Source: Pogostemon cablin
Taxonomy: Eukaryota > Streptophyta > Magnoliopsida > Lamiales > Lamiaceae
Direction: 5' to 3'
DNA length: 64,000 nt
Assembly: GCA_023678885.1 (NCBI GenBank)
Contig: CM042955.1
Location: 40,746,088-40,810,087 of the forward strand
The notes under the pieces were generated by a model. That model did no database searches, had not been told where the DNA came from, and saw nothing but the letters and a program-made list of their open reading frames with translations. Position numbers and translations under genes: made by a program. Within the stretch, counting starts at the first letter, position 1, and each line of letters starts with the position of its first letter. Of this stretch, positions 21,291 through 30,851 are shown piece by piece.

Positions 21291-22300
21291 TCCATCTTCT
21301 GCTGCCCTATTTCACTCCAGCCGCCATTGCCGACAGCACTAGCTCAACGAGAAGCCGACAGCGATGGCAACCACTCATGATAGTTACCACCGGCGCTCCA
21401 AGGCGTCGTACTAGCCGGCGGCCTCCTCCACATCTCAAACATCGCAGCAGCGCCGACGCGCCACAAATTCGCTAGTTGGGAGCGCCGACGACAGGGTCCT
21501 TCCATCATGCCAACTACACCAACTCCCGGCTGCTTGCGATGCTCTCCTCCCGGTCACCATGGAGACCTAATAAGTAACGATCGACCTGCCTGAAGATTGC
21601 AGTAGTCACACTTGGAAGAAACTCCCAGGCCTTCCATCAGTCTGCAGCAAGGACCACCGGAACCCATCGGCGCTCCATCTTCGTCATACACGATCGACAG
21701 GAGCGTCGTACATGGCCTGGCCCTTCCGCTGCTACCTGCCATAGACGTCCTGCCTCCTGCCGCTGGCAAGACCTAATCGAAAATACCCACGAACCACTCG
21801 GAAGGATCGGAAGTTCCAGATACAGCGTCAATGGACTCATCAGGAATCTACCGTGCATCCATCCAGTACGCCCGACTCTGACCACAACCTTCTGCCGCGC
21901 AGCTACCAGGAAGACACGTCTGATCGCTACCAGATCGCCATGGACTCGCTTGGAGGTCGCTGAGTCCCAGTCTGAATCTATCGTCAACTCGGCTGGAAGC
22001 CACCATCGACTCACATCAGATTATCACCAAACGCCATCGATGTTCATCCGGCTCTTCCGACGTGTGCCGTCCAAGTCTAACGCCGCTCACAACATACAGT
22101 CGATCTCCATGGCGGTGTTCACCAGTCGACGTCATACAGCCTATCCCGTTGCCGTGTCTATGTTCTTCACTCTCAACAGAGGTCATTTTTTCCAGTCGCC
22201 GGATTTCTTGACTTCATCAGCGTCAATCTCCGCCAACAGCTTCGCGTCGAAGGCGTCGAAGGCATGGTGCAGACGTGTGTGTATCGTGTTTCTCGTTCAA
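21291..22300 (-). other. GC-rich unrecognised block in the copia leader
   Basis: About 1 kb of GC-rich sequence in an A/T-rich element, between the TGGGCY cluster and the primer site. Open stretches occur on both strands (minus 21637-22014, 125 codons; plus 21950-22381, 143 codons), but I recognise no domain in either. It could be a long leader or captured host sequence. Confidence 0.4.
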
Positions 22301-22493
22301 AGAGTAATAAACACACACAACAATAGGGTTTTTTTTAATAAAATAATACTAAAACCCCTTAAAAAGAACAACCGATTATAAACAAATTATTACACATAAT
22401 CACATAATCAATCTCATACATGCTTTCAATTAGACAATAAACACGTATGAAACAAACCCCACCTAACGTCTCATGTTTCACCACGAAACCAAC
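22301..22493 (-). other. Copia leader adjacent to the primer site
   Basis: A/T-rich, no gene seen. Confidence 0.5.
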
Positions 22494-22505
22494 GCTTTGA
22501 TACCA
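22494..22505 (-). other. Copia primer binding site (initiator tRNA-Met type)
   Basis: The minus strand reads TGGTATCAAAGC, one mismatch from TGGTATCAGAGC, the complement of the initiator tRNA-Met 3' end. It lies 2 bp inside the LTR boundary at 22508. Confidence 0.88.
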
Positions 22506-22507
22506 AT

Positions 22508-23708
22508 TGATGGCAATTGGATCGTGCGGTTCAAACGTGATCGTTAGGATCTCAGGCAAACAATCTGCGGAAGTAAAAAAAAATGTTTACCTGACTTCTG
22601 GGTCGATGTAGAGGATGAAGATCTGTGATGAACACCTCTGATCTTCTACCGTATGTCCCAAAGTCAACTCTGTTGTTGGTTGGTCAACAATCCCCAGAGT
22701 TCTCTCAATCTGCTCTCTGTTTTCTCCCGTATGTCAAATGAGGCACATACTTAGGGTTAACAGGAGCTAAGATGACTTATATAATTGGGCTACAGCAGGG
22801 ACCAGGAGGAGAAATTGGACTGGGCCTCAATTGAATTTTAATTAACAAAGCTTAGCCCAAAGCTTTTAATTAAATCCAATAATAATAATATAGTCCACTA
22901 AAATATTATTACTGCACTACCCGTCCAATCCCAAAATTATGTTCTGGGCTCCTTCTTATTATGAGCCCGATAGTCTCCCCATGTTTAAGATATGCAATGT
23001 CCATTAATTAATTAAGTTACTGACAACTAAAATTAATTAATATCTCATCCGAGAGTAGTACCACTCAACCTTATTATCATGCCGGAAATTAATCCACTTG
23101 CAAGATTTACATGATAATCCTTATGAGCTCCTCAAGGGGACATCATTAACCTATGATGGACATGGATTCCTTCTACAATCAACAGCACACCATAGAGACA
23201 ACACTACTTCCCAACTCACCGAGTTTATTGATTTAATACTTATAAATCTCACCCATTGATGAATCAAAAAAATACATACTGCCCTACGTGTCGAGGTTAT
23301 TGTATAGGGATTAAGAGCACGAACTTCCATAATAACAGAAATCAAGTTCTTCTATAAGTCAGTATAAGTCGAACGATCTCAAGCGGTCCTGCTCAATACA
23401 CACAAGTGCACTAATGTGATTCTATAGCCAAGACAAGCTAATACCGAACCACACTACAACCATACCGATAGAGAGTCCCTATCTATCTCGGTTGTGAGCA
23501 TCTATTTATACTTTATAAGGAAACTGATAATATGATCTTCCGCGTGTTGTAGCACAATATATTATCTAAAGTATAAAGTAAATGGACTATTGCATCATGC
23601 ATATAAAATAAATTATAAGATGCAATCATTTGATCATATGATTCTCATTTCAAATATTGTTATAACATTGTTCATACTAAAGCTAGGCTTTTAGTATACA
23701 ATCCAACA
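22508..23708 (-). repeat. Copia right LTR (its 5' LTR)
   Basis: 1201 bp, TG...CA on either strand, uninterrupted. It shows what the split left LTR looked like before the Athila insertion: the sequence at 22734-22750 reads straight through the target. Confidence 0.93.
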
Positions 23709-23713
23709 ATTTC

Positions 23714-24094
23714 CGAATGGAGCAGCGGTGCAAGGTGTAAAATGACTGATTATACGGACAATTGTCATCTCAATGGGAATTCATCACGAGGAAACCATTT
23801 ATGGCTGAGGCTAACGGCTGTCACGCCAAATATACAGTAGGCTATCGCGCGGCGCCTTTGCTGCCGTAGCAGGGACACGACACACGTGATCAAGCCCTTC
23901 ACCACTCACGTACGCAATGCTTGGGTGTGAATCTCATCGCCAAACCACCCCACGGAGATACTCTTTAAGGAAGGCTAAACAAAGAGTAAGAAACCCAAGC
24001 ACGACCCGCTGGATGCGAAGAAACACAAGCCATGTTGGCCATACGATCAGAAGGGAACATACATGGATGCTCAAATATTAAACTGGACAAGGGA
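23714..24094 (-). other. rDNA 5' ETS, continuation after the copia insertion
   Basis: Matches 40115-40500 of the other rDNA unit (shared blocks GAGCAGCGGTGCAAGG, GCCGTAGCAGGGACACGAC, GTACGCAATGCTTGGGTG). It links the ETS at 1506-1761 with the 33-bp array. No gene seen. Confidence 0.8.
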
Positions 24095-25230
24095 CGGCCA
24101 TATCGGGTGCCGGGGCACGCTGGGGGATGCCCACGTCAGGTACGGGACAGGCCGGGAGATGCCCATGTCGGGGGACACCCAAGTCGGGTGCCGGGGTAGG
24201 CTGGGAGACACCCAAGTCGGGTGCCGGGGCATGCTGGGGGATGCCCACTTCGGGTGCCGGGGCACACCGGGGGATGCCCATGTGGGGTACCGGGGCACAC
24301 CGAGGGACGCCCACATCAGGTGCTGGGGACACACCAACGTCGAGTGCGGGACAGGCCGGGAGACACCCATGTTAGGTGCCAGGACACGCCGGGGGACGAC
24401 CACGTCGAGTGTCGAGGCACGCTGCAGGAAGCCCACATCGGGTGCCAGGGCACGCCCACACCGGGTGTGGGACAGGCCAGGGCATGCCCACGTCGGTTGC
24501 TGAGGTAGGCCGGTGGACGCCCACGTTGGGTGTCGGGACATGCCGGGGGATACCCACGTCGGGTGCCGGGGCAGGCCGGGGGATGCCCACGTTGGGTGCC
24601 GAGGGCGCACCCACGTTGGGTGTGGGACAGGCTAGGGGATGCCCACGTCAGATGCTGGGAGACGCCGGGGGATGCCCACGTCGAGTGCTGGGGCACGCCG
24701 CGGGATGCCCAAGTCGAGTGCCGGGGGCACACCCACGTCAAGTGCGGGACAGGAGGGGGATGCCCATGTCGGGTGCCGGGACACACCGAGGGATTCCCAC
24801 GTCAAGTGCTGGGGCACGCCACGGGATGCCCACGTCGGGTGCAGAACAGGCCAAGGGATGCCCACGTTGGGTGCCAGGGCACGCCGAGGGATGCCCAGTC
24901 GGGTGCCGAGGCAGGCCGGGGTACGCCCACGCTGGGTGTCGAGGCAGGCCAGGGGATGCCCACGCCGGGTGCCGCGACGCACCGGGGAACGTCAACGCTG
25001 GATGCCGGGTCACGTCCCACGTCGGGTGCCTGGGCATGCCGGGGGATGCCCACGTCGGGCACTGGGGCACGCCGGGGGATTCCCACGTCGGGTGCCGAGG
25101 CACGCCAGGGGACGCCCACGCCTGGTGCGGGGCAAGCCAGGGGACACCCACACTGAGTGCCGGGGCAGGGCCGGGGAAGCCCACGTCGGTTACTGGGGGA
25201 CGTCCACGTCGGGTGCCGGGGCACTGCGAG
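24095..25230. repeat. 33-bp tandem array in the 5' ETS, copy A
   Basis: About 34 units of a GC-rich 33-bp sequence such as CCCACGTCGGGTGCCGGGGC followed by ACGCCGGGGGAT, with frequent unit-length variants and point changes. Long ORFs in all six frames are a by-product of the stop-free repeat. The array lies between the 18S 5' end and the Pol I promoter-like site, so it belongs to the transcribed spacer. Confidence 0.9.
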
Positions 25231-25301
25231 AATTCCCCAGCGAAAGCCAGGGCATGCCGAGAAATTCCCATCGGAACTTTTGCCAGCACCTTGACAGCAC
25301 A
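25231..25301 (-). other. Start of the 5' ETS, copy A
   Basis: Short unique sequence between the array and the promoter; similar to the longer 42190-42362. Confidence 0.6.
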
Positions 25302-25313
25302 CCCCCGTATATA
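25302..25313 (-). promoter_or_regulatory. Pol I promoter-like element, copy A (mutated)
   Basis: The minus strand reads TATATACGGGGG, against TATATAGGGGG in copy B. Plant rRNA gene promoters have TATATA followed by a G run at the start site. The extra or changed base before the G run suggests decay. Confidence 0.65.
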
Positions 25314-25321
25314 TGTTTTAG

Positions 25322-25338
25322 GAGGCGAAACCCAGGTG
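25322..25338. repeat. LINE target-site sequence, left side of the first LINE block
   Basis: GAGGCGAAACCCAGGTG, repeated at 34275-34291 after the LINE 3' end. It lies 9 bp upstream (rRNA sense) of the TATATA box. Confidence 0.8.
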
Positions 25339-25613
25339 AAGAAGAGAAAGGGAGTCATTGCGCGTGCAAAATTTTTCGAACCCCTAGTTCCAAATAATTC
25401 GCTACTTTGCTTCTTGCGCAAGATACCTTGCGGCTGCCAGCGCCTCTCACCTACGGCCTTGGTATTCGACGATAATCAACAAACGACGCCACCCGACCTC
25501 TCCCATCGTTGCCGGCGCCTCTTGCCGGTGACATCCAATTGATCTCACCGCCCCATATGGCGGTGAAAGAGTTTTCTCTCTTGTTCATGTAATCCGACTA
25601 GATTGACTCTCTT

Positions 25614-27486
25614 TTAGGGAAGAAATCTAGGAGTCGAACACCCTCAAAAGCATTACCGGATATGCGTGTGAGTGAGAAGATATTCAAATCGATAAAGGAT
25701 TGGGCTAAGGAGATCGAATGGATAAAGACCTTGAAGGATGCGGTATTGGCGGAGAATCCAAAATTGGGTGATGGCGCTGCCTTGGCATGCTCTATTACAG
25801 CGGGCCGCACAGAGATGGAGGCTAAAATCACCGTCGGATCCATAGCCCTTGTCGTGGCCAACACGTCGGAAGCTCGCGGCCTCGGCAGTCCCACACAGGG
25901 CCTCGTGGATGCGGCCATGGATAACTTGACCCCAATGGTGCCCATCGTGTGCAACGCAACCACCAAGCGGAAACCCTCGGCGGAAAGGCGGCGCAGCACC
26001 ACCCTAGGCACTCGGCGTCGGTTTGACGTGGAGACCCTCCTGCATCTCCCTCTCGGTAGGTGGGCGGGGAGTCTCGGTAGGTAGGCGATGCCCCTCGGTA
26101 GGGTCAGGATGGAGCGGTAGGGTCTCGATAGGGCACCGAGACTATAGGCAGCGCCGAGAACTCTCGGCACGCACAGGGCGCTACCCGCCAGCGTAGCCCG
26201 GCGTGAGCGTCCAGCTCCCCATCTCGACAGAGTGCACCGAGCGTGGGCGCCAACACTGGGCGAGGCCCAAGCGACACAGGGCAGCACGGGGGCTAGGCGG
26301 CAGGCCCTCGACAGCATGGCGGGCAGTGTGAGCGCGCGGCAGGGTGAATCGGCTGGAGGTTCCACTCCCAAGGAACCATTGACTACGACAAGATTGTCAA
26401 CAAAAATAACATTGATCCAGGCAGGAAGCTAGAGTACATTGCACCATACGATGGAGTGGCCTTTCTTGATCCGAAGGATGATTCTAATGCATGGAAGTAC
26501 ACTTTCATGGGGTATTTCTTGGGACGGTTCCTAGGTATGCAGGCCCTCCATGCCATCTGCCGGGCATGGGGCGTCAAGTATACCATCGTCATGCATCTGT
26601 CGGGGTGGATTATCTTCCAGCTTTGCTCAGAGGAGGACGTGCAGAAGGTGCTAGACAGTGCGCCCCACTCCATATAGGAACGTTATCTTATGCTCGAAAG
26701 ACTGCCACAAGCCTTTCAATTTGATGACCAGGAAATCTCCCATGTCCCGGTCTGGATTCGGTTACCTTCGTTCACTTTGGAGCTGTGGTCGAAGAACCAC
26801 ATTAGTAAGGTGGCTTCACTGGTTGGTAGACCTATCATGGTGGATGATACTTATGTTAAGGCAGACAGAATATCGTTTATGCATGTGCGAGTGGATATTA
26901 ATGTCTCGCAGGAGCTCCCGAGAGAGGTCACGTTTAACTACCGAGGGGCTAACTTCTCCCAAACCATTTTGTACGAATTCCTCCCGGTGTATTGTACTAA
27001 ATGCAGGAAATTGGCCACCTAGTTAGTGATTGTGACGATCTTGCTAGGGGTGATAAGGGAGAGAAAGCGATGGACCAACCTCTGGAGACCGCACGATCTG
27101 ATGACACGATCAACGAGAAGGGATTCCAGCATGTTGGGGATAGGAACATGAGGCCGAGGAAAAAGGGGAATCGAAATGGGAAGAAAAAGGCCGCGGGTCC
27201 TAAACTATCCCAAGCGCAGAAACAGAAAGTCATGTCAGGGAAATACCAAATCCTAGATGACCTTGATCCTGATGATTGGAGGATTAACAGACGTGAGGGG
27301 AAACAACCTGCTCAAGTAAATACTAGAAAGACTTGGGCTTCAGAAATAGAAGAGGAGAACAAAGAGGCTATAGGACGCTCGGGGCGCTCCCCGCCTCCCA
27401 CTCTCACCCAAAGGGTGGACGGCACTAGGAGAGGCATTGGAATCATCATCCAGGAGCTGCAGGGCACAGGCAAAAGATCAGGATGA
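25614..27486 (+). pseudogene. LINE copy 1a ORF1 (DUF4283 and zinc knuckle)
   Basis: ORF1 proteins of plant LINEs bind the element RNA. The start ATG seen in copies 1b and 2 (before KKSRSRTPSKAL) is lost here (TTTAGGGAAG). Open pieces lie at 25662-26084, 26232-26432, 26456-26677, 26690-27022 and 27001-27486, in three frames. 26690-27022 contains the DUF4283 core (WIRLPSF, LWSKNHISKVASLVGRPI) and the beginning of the CX2C zinc knuckle (YCTKCRK), with the rest of the knuckle in the next frame. The GC-rich middle contains 21-bp-spaced CTCGGTAGG motifs. At least two frameshifts and one stop disable it. Confidence 0.82.
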
Positions 27487-27515
27487 GGCGGGGGCTCCTC
27501 CCCCAATGTTCATCA

Positions 27516-28771
27516 ATGATGTGTATAGCATGGAACGAACGAGGGCTTGCAGCCACTCGTGCGCAGCGAGCAGCCCGCAGGTTAGTTCGCAAGAATAAAG
27601 TATGCTTAGTGGGTTTTCTTGAAACTAGATTGTCTGTTGATAATGTGGTGGATATTATGGGTTGAATTGTTCCTAGTTGGAATAGTGTGAATAATTTAGA
27701 TATTATTGATGGGGGTCGTATTATGGTTGTGTGGGATTCCACTTTGATTGCTGTTAGTAATGTTGTGCTCCATGAGCAATGTATCTCTGGTTTGGTTCGC
27801 TGTTTGATTTCTCAGCAGGAGTTCCTCATCAATGTTGTGTACGCCCGTAATGGCGTAGTGGATAGGTGCAGGATATGGTGTCATCTCTCTTCAGTTGTCC
27901 CCGATGTTAACTCTCTTTGGATGCACCTTGGAGACTTTAATTGCGTTAGGAAACTAGAAGAGCAATCTGAAATTGTTCCATCTCATCGGAACTAGTGCAG
28001 GGTGAATTTTGAGGAGTTTTGTGTTGATCGGGGGTTGGATGATGCTAAGTCCAAGGGATGCTTTTTCACCTGGACGAATGGCAGAGTTTAGAGCCGTATT
28101 GATCGCGTATTGGTGAACTCGAACTGGAACATCACCTCGGGAGTAGTGGAGTTGGAGTTCCTGCCCATGGGGGCCACTTTGGATCACTGCCCTATCCTAG
28201 TTTCCGTATTTCATGCCGAGTACTCGAGAGGTGTGGGACTCGCAAGTGTGGGTACTGCTCAGTTCAGTGTGTGTCGTAGGTTGAAGTTACTCAAGCTAAA
28301 GCTACCTCAGCTTAGCAAGAAGGACTTCGGCTACATAGCTGAGAGAGTAGAGAAGGCTAGAGAGGAGCTAGACAGTTTGCAGCTGGAGAGCCATGCTGAT
28401 CCTGGTAATATTGAGAAATGGGACAGGGTTCGGGAGGCAGCAAAGAGGGTCGACTTCTTGTGTCACGCCGAACATCTCTTCTTATCTCAGATGGCCAGAG
28501 CATATTACTTGATTATTCAGGACAAACCCACGAAATTCTTCTACAAGAAGATCAAGTCCAATAGTGTGAGAAATATTATCCCCTCCATGTTTACAGAATC
28601 CGGGCATACTATAGATACTTGTTCGGTACTGCGAGGGAGTGTGAGAAGATAGATGATAGTTTGTTTGACTGGGGAGCCGTGTTGAGTGATGAACAGGCAC
28701 AGCAGCTCGTGGTGCCTATCACGGTCGAGGAACTGAAGGGAGTAGTGCGGAGCATTAACGGGGATAAGGCC
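27516..28771 (+). pseudogene. LINE copy 1a ORF2, endonuclease part only
   Basis: ATG 27516 opens MCIAWNERGL, the start of an APE-type endonuclease (usually CLAWNVRGL). GDFNCVRKLEEQ is present and the DHCPILVSVF block is kept. Stops at 27663-27665 and 27993-27995 and the loss of everything after the reverse-transcriptase entry (28771) make it nonfunctional. One stop fits TGG to TAG change. The chimeric junction brings it directly against the 5' UTR of copy 1b. Confidence 0.82.
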
Positions 28772-28829
28772 CACGGCAGTGAAAGAGTCTTCTCACTTGT
28801 TCATGTGATCCGCCTATATCGATTCTCTA

Positions 28830-30690
28830 ATGGGAAAGAAATCTAGGAGTCGAACGCCCTCAAAAGCATTGCCGAATATGCGTGTGAGTGAGGAAACATT
28901 CAAATCGGTGAAGGATCGGGCTAAGGAGATCAAACGGAAAAAGACATTGAAGGATGCAGTATTGGCGGATAACCCGCAATTGGGCTACGGTGTCGTCTTG
29001 GCGCGCTCTATTGTGGTGGATCGTACGGAGATGGAGGCAAAAATTACCATCGGGTCCATGGCCCTTGTCGTGGCCAACACACCAGAGGCTCACGGCCAAG
29101 GCAGTCCCACGCAAGGCCTAGTGGATGCGGCATGGACGACTCGACCCTGGTGGTGCCCATCATGTGCAACTCAACCAACAAGCGGAAACCCTCGGTGGAG
29201 CAGCGGCACAGCACCACCCCAGGCACTCGGCGTCAGCTGGACATGGCGACCCCCATACCTCTCCTACTCGGTAGGTGGGTGGGGAGTCTCGGCAGGATGG
29301 CGATGCTCCTCGGTAGGGTCAGGAGATAGTAGAAGGGTCTCGATAGGGCACCGAGACTGTAGGCAGCACCGAGAACTCTTGGTTGGCGCAGGGCGCTACC
29401 CACCAGCGTAGGCCGGCGCGTGCGTCCAGCTCCCCATCTCGGTAGAGTGCGTTGAGTGTGGGCGCCAGCACTGGGCAAGGCCCAGGCGACACAGGATAGT
29501 GCAGGGGCGAGGCGGCAGACCCTCGGCAGCAAGGCAGGCAGTGCGGCCAGCACGCGCGGCAGGGCGAATCGGGTGGAAGTTCCGCTCCCAAGGAACCGAT
29601 TGACTACGATAAGTTTGTCAACAAAAAAAACATTGATCTGGATAGGAAGCTTGAATACATTGCACCATGCAATGGAGTGGCCTATCTTGATCCGAAGGAT
29701 GATTCTGATGCATGGAAATACACGTTGGTGGGATATTTTTCGGGATGGTTCCCGGGTATGCAAGCCCTCCATGCCATCTGCCGAGCATGGGGCATCAATT
29801 ATACCATTGTCATGCATCAGTCGGGGTGGATTATCTTCTGGCTTTGTTCAGAGGAAGACGTGCGGAAAGTGCTGGACAGTGCTCCCCACTCCATATGGGA
29901 ATGATATCTTATGCTCAAAAGGCTTCCACGTGCCTTTCAATTTGATGATCGGGAAATCTCCCATGTCTCGATCTGGATTAGGTTGCCTTCATTCCCATTG
30001 GAGCTGTGGTCGAAGAACCACATTAGTAAGGTGGCTTCACTGGTTGGTAGACCTATCATGGTAGATGATACTTTCGTCAAGGCGGATAGGGTATCGTTTG
30101 TGCGTGTGTGAGTGGATATTGATGTCTCGCAGGAACTCCTGAAGGAGGTCACTTTCAACTACCTAGGGGCCAACTTTTCCCTAACCGTGTTGTACCAACG
30201 CCTTTTGACGTATTGTACCAAGTGCAGGAAATTTGGTCATCATGTTAGTGATTGTGACGATCTTGCTAGAGGTGATAAGGGGGAGAAAAGGATGGACCAG
30301 CCTCCAGAGACCGCATGAGCAGATGATACGGTCGACAAGGAGGGATTCCAGCAAATTGGGGCTAGGAACACGAGGCCGAGGAAGAAGAAGAATCAAAACG
30401 GGAAGAAAAAGGCCGCGGGTCCTAAACTATCCCATGCGCAGAAAGAGAAGGTTATGTCAGGGAAATACCAAATCCTAGACGACCTTGATCCTAATAATTG
30501 GAGGATCAACAGACGAGAGGGTAAACAGCCTGCTCAAGTGAATACTAGAAAAACTTGGGCTTCGGAAATGGAGGAGGAAGATGAAGAGGCTGTAGGCCGA
30601 TCGGGGTGCTCCTCGCCTCCCACTCTCACTCACAGGGCATACGGCAGTAGGAGAGGCACTGGAATCATCATCCAGGAGCCGTAGGCAAGA
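28830..30690 (+). pseudogene. LINE copy 1b ORF1 (DUF4283 and zinc knuckle)
   Basis: ATG 28830 gives MGKKSRSRTPSKALPNMRVS, a basic start conserved in copy 2. The DUF4283 region is at 29677-30111 (GWFPGMQALHAICRAWG; WIRLPSFPLELWSKNH). A complete CCHC zinc knuckle, CTKCRKFGHHVSDC, is at about 30220-30261. After it comes a Lys/Arg-rich stretch and a conserved GKYQILDDLDP block. A frameshift in the GC-rich middle and stops at 29902-29904 and 30109-30111 (the latter at a CGA to TGA site) and 30316-30318 break it. The protein would bind LINE RNA. Confidence 0.83.
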
Positions 30691-30847
30691 GGCAATGGAC
30701 CAGGACGAGGCGGGGGCTCCTCCCCCAATGTTCCCACTCTCACTCACAGGGCATACGACACTAGGAGAGGCACTGGAATCATCATCCAGGAGCCGTAGGG
30801 CAGAGGCAATGGACCAGGACGAGGCGGGGGCTCCTCCCCCAATGTTC
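30620..30847 (+). repeat. 114-bp tandem duplication at the ORF1/ORF2 boundary
   Basis: 30620-30733 and 30734-30847 are nearly identical. Copies 1a and 2 have this segment once, so the duplication is private to copy 1b. Confidence 0.9.
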
Positions 30848-30851
30848 GTCA

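Larger units (their letters stand above)
1762..23708 (-). mobile_element. Ty1/copia LTR retrotransposon, degenerate, interrupted by an Athila element
   Basis: On the minus strand the element starts TGTTGGAT (right end, 23708) and ends at 1762, with a 5-bp duplication ATTTC on both sides (1757-1761 and 23709-23713). The right LTR is 22508-23708. The left LTR is 1762-2000 plus 15750-16712, split by the Athila insertion. A primer site resembling the initiator tRNA-Met complement (12 bases, one mismatch) lies at 22494-22505, and a polypurine tract on the minus strand at 16713-16722. Integrase, reverse transcriptase and RNase H remnants lie in copia order (IN before RT before RH). By eye the two LTRs differ at about 3% of positions. 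Many stops and frameshifts are present, so the element is dead. Confidence 0.88.
25339..28771 (+). mobile_element. LINE copy 1a, full 5' end, truncated in the reverse transcriptase
   Basis: The 5' UTR starts just after the target sequence and contains the block AGTCATTGCGCGTGCAAAA, shared with copy 2. ORF1 and the ORF2 endonuclease follow. At 28771 the sequence, in the middle of the reverse-transcriptase start (GATAAGGCCC), jumps to the 5' UTR of another copy. Internal deletions occur near 28230 (about 80 bp) and 28610 (about 40 bp). Confidence 0.85.

Noticed and set aside
21637..22381. Host genes in the GC-rich block of the copia leader (125 and 143 codons)
   Set aside because: The ORFs overlap on opposite strands and have no recognisable domains or start context.
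24095..25542. ORFs up to 388 codons in the 33-bp ETS array
   Set aside because: Same cause: stop-poor GC-rich repeat, open in most frames and with unit-length changes. No coding signature.
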